From assembly GCA_025449935.1 (NCBI GenBank), contig JANWIJ010000006.1, positions 54,684 through 118,683 on the forward strand: a DNA stretch of 64,000 bases. The letters are read 5' to 3'. The DNA comes from Chitinophagaceae bacterium (GTDB lineage Bacteria > Bacteroidota > Bacteroidia > Chitinophagales > Chitinophagaceae). The notes beneath the pieces are model-generated. The model had not been told where the DNA came from. It ran no database searches and saw nothing but the letters and a program-made list of their open reading frames with translations. Shown here piece by piece: positions 44,532 to 52,095 of the stretch (position 1 is the first letter of the stretch; every line of letters starts with the position of its first letter). Both the position numbers and the translations under genes were made by a program.

Positions 44532-45077
44532 ATGGATTTGAATAACATTGAATTACCCGCTTCGGTAGTGGCTGATTTATACAGGAATTTCCTGGTGGGG
44601 GAAAACGTGAAAACTAAGGAAGCCATTATTCCGGAACCAGTGGAAAAAAAAGAGGGCGAAGTGGCTTTGAAAATACAAACCGTTCAGGGGTGGAAATCCT
44701 TAGGCAGTAATCAAAGAAACATACTTGTGGTCGTGGATCACGATAAGCTGGTCCACCTGCCTGACGAGGATCTTCATTTTCTGACTGAGATACTCGGAGC
44801 CTGCCGGTTGAGCCTGGATGATGTAGGCATTGTTAACCGGAATAATTACAAAGATATGCCCTACAAAGAATTGCTTACCCATTTCAAAAGCAGGAAAGTT
44901 CTTTTGTTTGGCATTGACCCGGCAACATTTGGTTTGCCGATGAACTTCCCTTATTTCCAGGTACAAGCATTCCACGATAATTCTTTCCTCTATTCTCCTT
45001 CGCTTAAAAATCTGGGAAATGACAAACTGCTGAAAAGTAAATTATGGATTTGCCTTAAACGCATTTTTAATATCTAA
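44532..45077 (+). CDS. Conserved unknown protein, possible HolD (DNA polymerase III psi)-like fold
   Basis: A 181-residue cytosolic protein beginning at ATG 44532 (MDLNNIELPASVVADLY). An N-terminal linker with Glu and Lys is followed by an alternating alpha/beta domain: ILVVVDHDKL, LHFLTEILGACRLSLDDVGIVN, KVLLFGIDPATFGL and the end SPSLKNLGNDKLLKSKLWICLKRIF. The final segment resembles the psi subunit pattern (aromatic or Ser-Pro-Ser/Ala-Leu, then a Lys/Arg-Trp helix). No family was recognised with certainty; the HolD idea is inference. A TATTTTTG box at 44467-44474 may be its promoter. rdgB follows after 23 bases. Confidence 0.78.
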   Translation: MDLNNIELPASVVADLYRNFLVGENVKTKEAIIPEPVEKKEGEVALKIQTVQGWKSLGSNQRNILVVVDHDKLVHLPDEDLHFLTEILGACRLSLDDVGIVNRNNYKDMPYKELLTHFKSRKVLLFGIDPATFGLPMNFPYFQVQAFHDNSFLYSPSLKNLGNDKLLKSKLWICLKRIFNI

Positions 45078-45100
45078 TCTCCTTTTTCTATCTTGACCAA

Positions 45101-45688
45101 ATGAAATTGATTTTCGCTACCAATAACCAACATAAGGTTGATGAGATCCGCGCCCTTCTAACCGATAGCATCCACGTCATTACACTAAAGGAAGCGGGGA
45201 TTGAAATTGATATACCCGAGCCCTATGACTCCATGGAAGAAAATGCCTCTGTTAAATCAAAAACCATATATAAAATGACCGGGACCCCTTGTTTTAGTGA
45301 AGACACGGGACTTGAAGTAACCGCCTTGCAGGGGGAACCTGGAGTAAAAAGTGCACGGTATGCCGGTGAGAACCGTTCCTTTGATGCAAACATTGAAAAG
45401 CTTTTGAGTAATTTGGCGGATAAACCTGACAAGACAGCCCGGTTCAGAACGGTGATTTCAGTAATTATTAATGATCATGAAACCGCATTTGAAGGGATTT
45501 GTACAGGAAGGATCATTGATACCCGAAGAGGTGATAACGGTTTTGGCTACGATCCCGTATTTATCCCTGACGGAAGTAACAAAACTTTTGCAGAAATGAG
45601 CCTGGCTGAAAAGGCCAGATACAGCCACCGGGCAAGGGCCACCGCAAAACTGGTAGCATTTTTGAATAAATTAGAAACAAACCACTGA
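45101..45688 (+). CDS. rdgB: XTP/dITP diphosphatase (RdgB/Ham1)
   Basis: House-cleaning nucleotide pyrophosphatase of 195 residues that removes dITP and XTP. N-terminal FATNNQHKVDEIRALL (about 4-19), metal-site SEDTGLEV (about 66-73) and the GFGYDPVFIPDG and FAEMSLAEKARYSHRARA segments near the C-terminus are all typical. The ECF sigma gene starts 2 bases after its stop. Confidence 0.96.
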   Translation: MKLIFATNNQHKVDEIRALLTDSIHVITLKEAGIEIDIPEPYDSMEENASVKSKTIYKMTGTPCFSEDTGLEVTALQGEPGVKSARYAGENRSFDANIEKLLSNLADKPDKTARFRTVISVIINDHETAFEGICTGRIIDTRRGDNGFGYDPVFIPDGSNKTFAEMSLAEKARYSHRARATAKLVAFLNKLETNH

Positions 45689-45690
45689 TT

Positions 45691-46269
45691 TTGACACCTG
45701 AACGCAACCAAAATATTACGGAAAACGACTTAATTACCGGGTGCCTGCAAGGAAACCGGCGTATGCAGGAAGAATTATACCGCCGTTTTTCTCCCCGGAT
45801 GTATGCTGTATGTCTCCGGTATGCGGGGAATGCTGAAGAAGCTGAAGATATTTTGCAGGAAGGTTTTATTAAGGTCTTTAAAAAAATGGACAGCTTCCGG
45901 AGTGAAGGTTCGTTTGAAGGATGGGTGCGCCGCATATTCGTAAATACCGCCATTGAGCACTTTCGCCGGAAACGTTACCTGATGCCGGTAACCGAAAAAG
46001 AAGAAAACACCATTGAAGGAAAATATACTTCTGTGTTGGATGAACTGGCAGAAAAAGATATCCTGGCGCTGGTACAGGAGCTTTCACCCGGCTACAGGAC
46101 TGTATTTAATATGTACGTGGTAGAGGGATATACCCACAAAGAGATTGCCGATATGCTGGGCATCAGTGAAGGAACCAGTAAATCGCAATTATCAAGAGCC
46201 AAAGTGATACTGCAGGGAATGGTAAAAAGATTTATTGATCAGCAACGTGGCGCAAGAACAAAATCATGA
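45691..46269 (+). CDS. ECF-type RNA polymerase sigma factor
   Basis: A 192-residue sigma-70-family factor with region 2 (about 25-95, RYAGNAEEAEDILQEGFIKVFKKMDSFR) and region 4 (about 130-180, LSPGYRTVFNMYVVEGYTHKEIADML followed by the recognition helix SEGTSKSQLSRAK). It starts with TTG 2 bases after rdgB; the next ATG would cut into region 2. Its stop overlaps the next gene start (ATGA), the classic layout for a sigma with its regulator. Confidence 0.93.
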   Translation: MTPERNQNITENDLITGCLQGNRRMQEELYRRFSPRMYAVCLRYAGNAEEAEDILQEGFIKVFKKMDSFRSEGSFEGWVRRIFVNTAIEHFRRKRYLMPVTEKEENTIEGKYTSVLDELAEKDILALVQELSPGYRTVFNMYVVEGYTHKEIADMLGISEGTSKSQLSRAKVILQGMVKRFIDQQRGARTKS

Positions 46270-47123
46270 GCGGAGTTCAACATAAAATGTATAACTATCA
46301 AGTCACTCCTCCTGCCGGGGTCTGGGAGAAGATTGCCGCCGAACTTGATGAATCTGAATTGGAATACGAATTCCCTAACCGCCTGCATGACCTCCAGGTA
46401 TCGCCGCCTGCTGCGGCCTGGCAAAGAATAAAGAATTCACTGGATGCAGAACAGGAAGCGGCCATACCAGAACACAGGAGGCTTTCCCCCCTGGTCCGTT
46501 ATGCTGCCTCTGCAGCTGTAATAGGGTTTCTTGCCTGGGGCGCCATGCAGTTGCTTAATAAGAATAACAAGGCAAGTGACGATGATATTGCTATAAAAGA
46601 GCAGATAAAACAAACGGAAAACAATCCATCTCCTGAAACCACCCGGGTGCCGGTTATTCCCCGCGAAACCGTATCATCTCCTGGTGATAAGGTCGTGAAT
46701 ACCGACGATGCCCGCAATGATGCAGCCCTGGAAGCCAGCAAAAAAACATATGCTTCCCTGGATGTTCCTGCAAGATCCAAAATAAAGAATGTCTCAGACT
46801 TCTATTTTGTACCTGATAATACACCGAGCGGAACCACCCGCGGTCTGAACATAGAAGACTACTACCCGGAAGAACCTATCCTGGAAGAAACCCTTGCCAA
46901 TCGTTATATCATGCTGATGACCCCTGATGGCAATATCATCAGGATGTCAAAGAAATTAGGTGACCTGGTTTGCTGTGTTTCCGGGGAAGATCAGGATGAC
47001 GATTGCCTGAAGCAAATGAAAAAGTGGCGCGAAAAAATTGCCAGCCCGTCAACTGGGCATTCTCCCGGTAATTTTATGGATATCCTCAGCCTTCTCAAAT
47101 CATTGCAGGATAATAATCTTTAG
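46266..47123 (+). CDS. Putative membrane anti-sigma factor with a duplicated N-terminal motif
   Basis: A 285-residue protein with one membrane helix (about 78-97, YAASAAVIGFLAWGAMQLL) and an exported C-terminal region. The cytosolic part carries two related segments: YQVTPPAGVWEKIAAELDE (about 11-29) and LQVSPPAAAWQRIKNSLDAE (about 43-62). No zinc-binding HxxxCxxC anti-sigma motif is present. The overlap with the sigma gene and topology make it the probable sigma regulator; the duplicated motif is the likely sigma-contact part. The extracytoplasmic part has several Cys near the end (LVCCVSGEDQDDDC). Confidence 0.8.
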   Translation: MSGVQHKMYNYQVTPPAGVWEKIAAELDESELEYEFPNRLHDLQVSPPAAAWQRIKNSLDAEQEAAIPEHRRLSPLVRYAASAAVIGFLAWGAMQLLNKNNKASDDDIAIKEQIKQTENNPSPETTRVPVIPRETVSSPGDKVVNTDDARNDAALEASKKTYASLDVPARSKIKNVSDFYFVPDNTPSGTTRGLNIEDYYPEEPILEETLANRYIMLMTPDGNIIRMSKKLGDLVCCVSGEDQDDDCLKQMKKWREKIASPSTGHSPGNFMDILSLLKSLQDNNL

Positions 47124-47167
47124 TCCGCGTTCTCACCGTTTCTTAATTTTAATCTAAACCATACCGG

Positions 47168-47599
47168 ATGGCAAGAATAAAAATTGAATTACCGGGTAAT
47201 TTTCTTTTTACCTGCGAAGTACCGATCCGCATTACCGATATTAATTACGGAGGGCATGTAGGCAATGACACGCTGCTAACCATTCTCCATGAAGTAAGAA
47301 TGCAATTTCTCCATCAACTTGGCTATACCGAAATGAATTTTTCCGGTTGCGGCATGATCATGGCCGATGTAGCCATTGAATTTAAGCATGAATTATTTTA
47401 TGGCGACCGGGTTATTGCTTCTGTTGCGGCCGGTGAAATTTCCAGGATTGGATTTGACCTCTACTATAAGCTGGAAAAAGAAACAGCAGCAGAAAGAAAA
47501 TTAGCAGCGGTTGCCAGGACCGGAATGATCTGTTTTGATTATAAAAAAAGAAAGATCGTTTCAATACCAGCGGAAGCCAAAACACGCCTCAGAAACTAG
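47168..47599 (+). CDS. Hotdog-fold acyl-CoA thioesterase
   Basis: A 143-residue hotdog-fold protein of the 4-hydroxybenzoyl-CoA thioesterase type, with ITDINYGGHVGNDTLLTILHEVRMQFL (from about 21) carrying the usual Asp and the GHVGN turn. It hydrolyses acyl-CoA or acyl-carrier thioesters; the substrate is not predictable. It follows the sigma/anti-sigma pair by 44 bases and is convergent with aroE, whose end abuts its stop. Confidence 0.88.
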   Translation: MARIKIELPGNFLFTCEVPIRITDINYGGHVGNDTLLTILHEVRMQFLHQLGYTEMNFSGCGMIMADVAIEFKHELFYGDRVIASVAAGEISRIGFDLYYKLEKETAAERKLAAVARTGMICFDYKKRKIVSIPAEAKTRLRN

Positions 47600-48334
47600 T
47601 TACTGGTTCCATATCCGCCAGTTCTCTTCAGCCTGGAGAGACAGCATTTCTTCTCCATTCTTGGTACGGGCACCCCGCTCCTCCCCTTTTTTAAGAAATA
47701 ATGTTTTAGCAGGATTATAGATCAGATCGTACAGCAGGTGTTGACCGGAGATAAATTCATAAGGGATTTCGGGACAGGCGTCTATACCCGGGTACATGCC
47801 CACCGGTGTGGTATTTATAATAAGCGTGCATTCTTTTATTATTTTTTCGCCAAGATCTTTATAGGTAAGTGAAGAACCGTGATGTGTTCTCCTGCTGACG
47901 ATCTTAAAATCGATGCCCCAATCTTTTAATACAAAGACAACGGCTGCAGTGGCACCCCCATTCCCCAATACCAGGGCTTGCCTGTCTTGTTCTTTCAATA
48001 AGGGCTTTAGGCTATCCCGGAAACCGGAATGATCCGTATTGAAACCCAGCACTTTTTTATCCCGGATTTTTAAGCAGTTGCATGCGGGCAATCCTACCGG
48101 GATGCCGGTTCTGTCATTAACATAACGAAGGATTTCCTGCTTATAAGGAATAGTTACGGCTAATCCTTCCAGGCCAGGGTTGGACTTAACAAGGCCGGGG
48201 AAATCATCAACTGAAGGAATTGGGAAATTCTCAAACCGGCAACCGGTCAACCCTTCTTTTTCAAACTTCTCATCAAAATATTTCTTGGAGAAAGAATGAG
48301 ACAGGGGATAACCAATTAATCCGAACAGCCGCAT
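47600..48334 (-). CDS. aroE: Shikimate dehydrogenase
   Basis: Fourth step of the shikimate pathway, 3-dehydroshikimate to shikimate with NADPH. 244 residues, slightly short. Substrate-site SHSFSKKYF (about 12-20), catalytic Lys65 (VTIPYK) and Asp101 (GFNTDHSGF), NADP loop GNGGATAAV (about 123-131) and NTTPVGMYP are visible. Its ATG shares one base with the comA stop (TGATG), so translation is coupled. Confidence 0.93.
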   Translation of the reverse strand: MRLFGLIGYPLSHSFSKKYFDEKFEKEGLTGCRFENFPIPSVDDFPGLVKSNPGLEGLAVTIPYKQEILRYVNDRTGIPVGLPACNCLKIRDKKVLGFNTDHSGFRDSLKPLLKEQDRQALVLGNGGATAAVVFVLKDWGIDFKIVSRRTHHGSSLTYKDLGEKIIKECTLIINTTPVGMYPGIDACPEIPYEFISGQHLLYDLIYNPAKTLFLKKGEERGARTKNGEEMLSLQAEENWRIWNQ

Positions 48335-49104
48335 CAGGCTTCTTTTTTATCAAGGTATAAACTGAATGTATCACCCCGCAGACCGATTCGCATGGCTTCC
48401 AGCGGAATGACTTCTGCCGGTGCGATATTGCCAAGATTGGCATTACAGCCAACCAGTTCGATAAAGTATAATTGCTGTGCTTTCTGTGGCGCTTCCCAGA
48501 TGATTTTCTCGGTTGGGATCTGTGTAAGTATTTCCTGAACCAGGCCTTCTCTCACTTCGCCACTGCCACGGTAAATACCGACGTTTCCGGCTTCCCTGGC
48601 TTCCGCAATAACATAGGTGGAACCGGCTTCCAGCTCGGCTTTCATCAGCTCGATCCATTTATACGGTGGAATGATATGGGCGGCATCTTTACTTCCCACT
48701 TCACTCAGCACGGTTCCATGCTTAGTCAGTTTTTCAATATAGCCACACTTTTCAGCATGCGGTATCGTAACCGACCCATCGCTTACCTCCATATAACTAA
48801 TACCAAATTCCTTGCAAACTTTAATATAATCATCAAACTGGTTCCGGATTAAAAAAGCCTCAAACAGGGTGCCGCCAAAATAGACGGGGATATCATATGA
48901 CCGGTATACTTCCAGCTTCTCTTTCAGGTTGGGAGTAACGAACGATGTACCAAAACCCAATTTTACGATATCCACATGCGGGTGAGAAGCGCTCATGAAA
49001 TTCTTTGCTTCTTCAACACTCAGGCCCTTATCCATCACCATGGTCAGACCTGACTGGCGTGGTTTTGCTTTCCTTTCCGGAATTTGTGACAAATTAAAAT
49101 TCAT
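48334..49104 (-). CDS. comA: Phosphosulfolactate synthase (ComA)
   Basis: A 256-residue TIM-barrel enzyme of the ComA family that joins sulfite to phosphoenolpyruvate to give 2-phospho-3-sulfolactate. Markers: KPRQSGLTMVMDKGLSVEEA (about 15-34), VDIVKLGFGTS, the IPVYFGGTLFEAF strand, SYMEVSDGSVTIP, and VIAEAREAGNVGIYRG near the end. The start at 49104 (MNFNLSQIPERKAKP) is preferred to 49191, whose extra 29 residues show no family similarity. In bacteria the product may lead to sulfolactate or cysteate, the head group of sulfonolipids; this is inference. Coupled to aroE, and downstream of a TPR gene. Confidence 0.88.
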   Translation of the reverse strand: MNFNLSQIPERKAKPRQSGLTMVMDKGLSVEEAKNFMSASHPHVDIVKLGFGTSFVTPNLKEKLEVYRSYDIPVYFGGTLFEAFLIRNQFDDYIKVCKEFGISYMEVSDGSVTIPHAEKCGYIEKLTKHGTVLSEVGSKDAAHIIPPYKWIELMKAELEAGSTYVIAEAREAGNVGIYRGSGEVREGLVQEILTQIPTEKIIWEAPQKAQQLYFIELVGCNANLGNIAPAEVIPLEAMRIGLRGDTFSLYLDKKEA

Positions 49105-49205
49105 ACTGGTAATATTAATTCCGGGAATATGATCCGGATGGCCGCAAAAATAAGGAAGAATCACCAGAGAAGTTCTGACCGGGCATTTCACCTTTACCCC
49201 ACTGA

Positions 49206-50630
49206 TCAGGTAGACTTTTTCCGTTTCGCCCTGGCCAATACATCCACCACTAATTGATTTTGGAGGATAGAGGGATTGAGTTCAACAAACTTTTTCAATT
49301 GACGGGGTGATTTCTGCATCGCTTTTTCCAGTTGCAGTATTGCTTCCTTTGTTTTTCCCAGCCCAAAAAGAATGGCGGCATTATAGTAGATAAACAGTGG
49401 CTTTTCATTTGTTACCCGTAATGCCACCTGTGTCTGCTCTGCAGCTTCTTCCAGGAATCCGCCTTTAAACAGGCAGCGCAGTAATGCTTCCCAGCCGGTC
49501 GCGTTGCGGGGCCTTATACGAACCACCGTGGACAGGTACTGGGCAGCTTCCTTAAATAAACCCAGTTGCATTTTACATTCACCTACCAGCAGGTTATACT
49601 CAGGCTGGTTGCGGTGAATCTTTAACGCAGAGTCAAGCTGTTTCACACAACTTTCCCATTGACCTTCATTGAAATAAGTACAGGCGATTTTATAATACAG
49701 TTTACTGTCATCCTGCCTGAGGTGCGACGCCTTGCGGTAATAAAACCTTGCCTGGGCAAAATTCTTCATCCTGTCATAACAATGACCGATCGCCTCAAAA
49801 ATAACATCCTCCGGTTTTGCCAGTTCATGTACTTTTAAAAGTACTTCAATGGCTTCTTTGTATTTGCGTAAGCGGATATACGCATCCCCCATATTCCGGT
49901 AAGCGTAATCAAATTTCTCATCTATGGTTATCGCATACTGGTAGGCATCGATTGCCTTTTCATACAATTTCAGGCCCTGGTAAGCAGCTGCGAGGTTAAA
50001 CCAGGCCAGCTCGTTGTAGGGATACTCATCAATGATCTGCTGATGAAGACGGATACTTTCTTCGTTCCGCCCGGTAAAATCAGTCCAAAAGCAGATCTTA
50101 TAGAGTGCTTCTTCGTTATTTGGCTCCTCTTCCAGGATCATTTTAACGCAGTCGAAGACCTTATCAAAATCTTCGTAGTCGTCATAGACATCGGCGAGTT
50201 CAAAAAGCAGCTCAAGCCGTTCTTCCCCTTCAAACAAAGAAAGGGCTTCTTCCAGCAATACGACAGCCTTCTCCTGCTGGTCCAGTGCCAGGTAAGCATC
50301 TGTTTTTAAAATATAAAGGTTGATATCCCCGCTATCCAGCAGGGAGGCCTGCCCCAGGATATCCAACGCTTCCTGGTAACGGCGGTTCGCTAAAAGTATA
50401 TCAGCTTTCTTGATTAACAGGAGAGACGAATAGGGGTATTGTTCACTGCCAAGTTCAGCCGCCTCCATGGCCCGCGTCAGGTCTTCTTTCTCCTGGAAAT
50501 AGTCTACTATTTTTTCAAAGGAATCTTCTTCTATAAATGAATGATTGCGGCCATTTTTGAGATTATAATACTGTTTAAGCAGTTCTCTAAGTTGCTCCCG
50601 GTCTTCCCGGTAGGGGTTGTTTTCTTTCAT
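49206..50630 (-). CDS. TPR-repeat protein
   Basis: A 474-residue cytosolic protein made almost wholly of tetratricopeptide repeats, about ten, from near residue 60 to 450; clear examples are WFNLAAAYQGLKLYEKAIDAY and AYRNMGDAYIRLRKYKEAIEV. It has no signal peptide or enzyme motif. TPR arrays are protein-binding scaffolds; the partner is unknown. It heads the minus-strand cluster TPR-comA-aroE with a 101-base gap to comA. Confidence 0.93.
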   Translation of the reverse strand: MKENNPYREDREQLRELLKQYYNLKNGRNHSFIEEDSFEKIVDYFQEKEDLTRAMEAAELGSEQYPYSSLLLIKKADILLANRRYQEALDILGQASLLDSGDINLYILKTDAYLALDQQEKAVVLLEEALSLFEGEERLELLFELADVYDDYEDFDKVFDCVKMILEEEPNNEEALYKICFWTDFTGRNEESIRLHQQIIDEYPYNELAWFNLAAAYQGLKLYEKAIDAYQYAITIDEKFDYAYRNMGDAYIRLRKYKEAIEVLLKVHELAKPEDVIFEAIGHCYDRMKNFAQARFYYRKASHLRQDDSKLYYKIACTYFNEGQWESCVKQLDSALKIHRNQPEYNLLVGECKMQLGLFKEAAQYLSTVVRIRPRNATGWEALLRCLFKGGFLEEAAEQTQVALRVTNEKPLFIYYNAAILFGLGKTKEAILQLEKAMQKSPRQLKKFVELNPSILQNQLVVDVLARAKRKKST

Positions 50631-50853
50631 CTAGTCCGGACGTTTGGTAAAGAAAAACTTTTAAAGAGCCATCAGACAGCAAAATCCCTTTGCCCTCTGA
50701 ATCGTGTTATAGTCAACAAGTTAAAGTAAAAAAATGATCAAAAAAAGCGGTTAGTTTTCCCCATATGTGCAGAATCGTTTAAAATAAATCCTCATAACTG
50801 TAACAATTCCATGATTTCAGCGTTAATAAACTACTAAAGTTCTGGATAAACGG

Positions 50854-50886
50854 TTTGTTTTATATTCTTATTTGTCTTTATTTTTG
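50854..50886 (+). promoter_or_regulatory. Promoter of the small exported protein gene at 50893
   Basis: TTTG (50854-50857), 21 bases, TATTTTTG (50879-50886). The ATG follows after 6 bases, so the mRNA may be leaderless. It also excludes the in-frame TTG at 50872 as a start. Confidence 0.7.
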
Positions 50887-50892
50887 TATTCG

Positions 50893-51261
50893 ATGAACCA
50901 CCCCCGGTCAACCATATTAAAAACTATTGGTAAGAAACTAGCTGTTCTTGCGCTGCTTGCTGTCAGTGCCGCCGGAGCGTTGGCTACCCTGGGAGATGGT
51001 AAAATCAAATCGGAAGTTCCCAGGAAATCACTGTTGTCCAACCGATCAAATGTACCTGGTACATCTTTTTCACTCAAATCGGGATATGCATATCGCGGGA
51101 GCCAGGTCATTAATACTGAAAATAACAGGAAGTTCGTCCGCCTGAATACTGTTGTTACGCTGCAAAAGGGAAATACTGTTTATACGGTGCCCCTGAAGAA
51201 AAGGGCGATCCTGGATAAGGTGAAAATTGACATTGGAAACAGGCAGCTTAAAAGAAATTAA
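50893..51261 (+). CDS. Small exported protein of unknown function
   Basis: A 122-residue protein with a basic N-terminus and hydrophobic segment (LAVLALLAVSAAGALATLG, about 17-35), thus exported or membrane-anchored. The mature part is basic and mostly beta (FVRLNTVVTLQKGNTVYTVPLKKRAIL). No family recognised. It has a full promoter just ahead and overlaps the end of the convergent exported-protein gene by 4 bases. Confidence 0.72.
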   Translation: MNHPRSTILKTIGKKLAVLALLAVSAAGALATLGDGKIKSEVPRKSLLSNRSNVPGTSFSLKSGYAYRGSQVINTENNRKFVRLNTVVTLQKGNTVYTVPLKKRAILDKVKIDIGNRQLKRN

Positions 51262-51923
51262 TTCCCTCCCCCGCTCATACTCTCCTCATACGTCATTACG
51301 CGGTAACCTGATTTGGGAATATCCATTTTTGCCTGCAGTACTGGATTGAAATTAATACTCGAAACAGTATAGGTCACCATCATCTTTCCCATTACAGCTT
51401 CGTATTGCATAGCCAAACCCGGAAGGTTCTTGTTGAGGTATTGAAAATCTTTATTGACTGGCATAAGTTCCCGTGTAAAATAAACCGTGAAAACCGTTCC
51501 ATCTGAAAGTTTACCGATCGCTTTCTGACAATTGTAGCCAGCTATCGTTTTGTATTCTTCTGCATATGTAAACACAATGCCCTCGTATTTCCTGTTGGAC
51601 TCTTTCCAGTTCGCCGGAGTCATTTTGATCATATACTTCTGCTCGCCATAGTCCTTTAATATTGTTACATCGCCGGATTTCCCGTCTATGATCGTAGCCT
51701 GTGTTCCCAGGGAGCTGATCATTTCGGAGCGGCTGGAATTACCTTTCAGGTAAATCACACTGGTGGCCCCGTCAAGCAAGTCGGCCGCCTGTGGCGTTTT
51801 ATTACTGGTATTGATCACAATATCATAAGCAATGGTGGCTTCTGTCAATCTTTTCTGTGCTAAAAGAGCCGTCGAAAAAATCAAGGCAGAAAAAATAAAT
51901 GCTGTTTGTATAATTTTTTTCAT
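51258..51923 (-). CDS. Exported protein resembling the DUF4412/GLPGLI group
   Basis: A 221-residue secreted protein with a signal peptide ending near LLAQ. The mature part is a beta-rich domain with ATIAYDIVINTSN, YLKGNSSRSEM, YKTIAGYNCQKAIGKLSDG and VYFTRELMPVNKDFQYLNKN, the layout of the DUF4412 and GLPGLI families of Bacteroidota exported proteins. Role unknown. The start at 51923 gives a standard signal peptide; 51977 would not. Confidence 0.8.
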   Translation of the reverse strand: MKKIIQTAFIFSALIFSTALLAQKRLTEATIAYDIVINTSNKTPQAADLLDGATSVIYLKGNSSRSEMISSLGTQATIIDGKSGDVTILKDYGEQKYMIKMTPANWKESNRKYEGIVFTYAEEYKTIAGYNCQKAIGKLSDGTVFTVYFTRELMPVNKDFQYLNKNLPGLAMQYEAVMGKMMVTYTVSSINFNPVLQAKMDIPKSGYRVMTYEESMSGGGN

Positions 51924-52095
51924 GGTTAAAATTATGAGCTGCTTAATAATAATACAAAGACGTGCCAATCTAACCAATAAGTTGCGTCCGGGAAAAAACG
52001 CGTTTAATAAGAGCTGAACCCCGCTGGTATTAAGAGTAATTTAACGGATAAACGTTGATTTAACATTGTTAATCCAGCCTGGAAATCTATACCCT

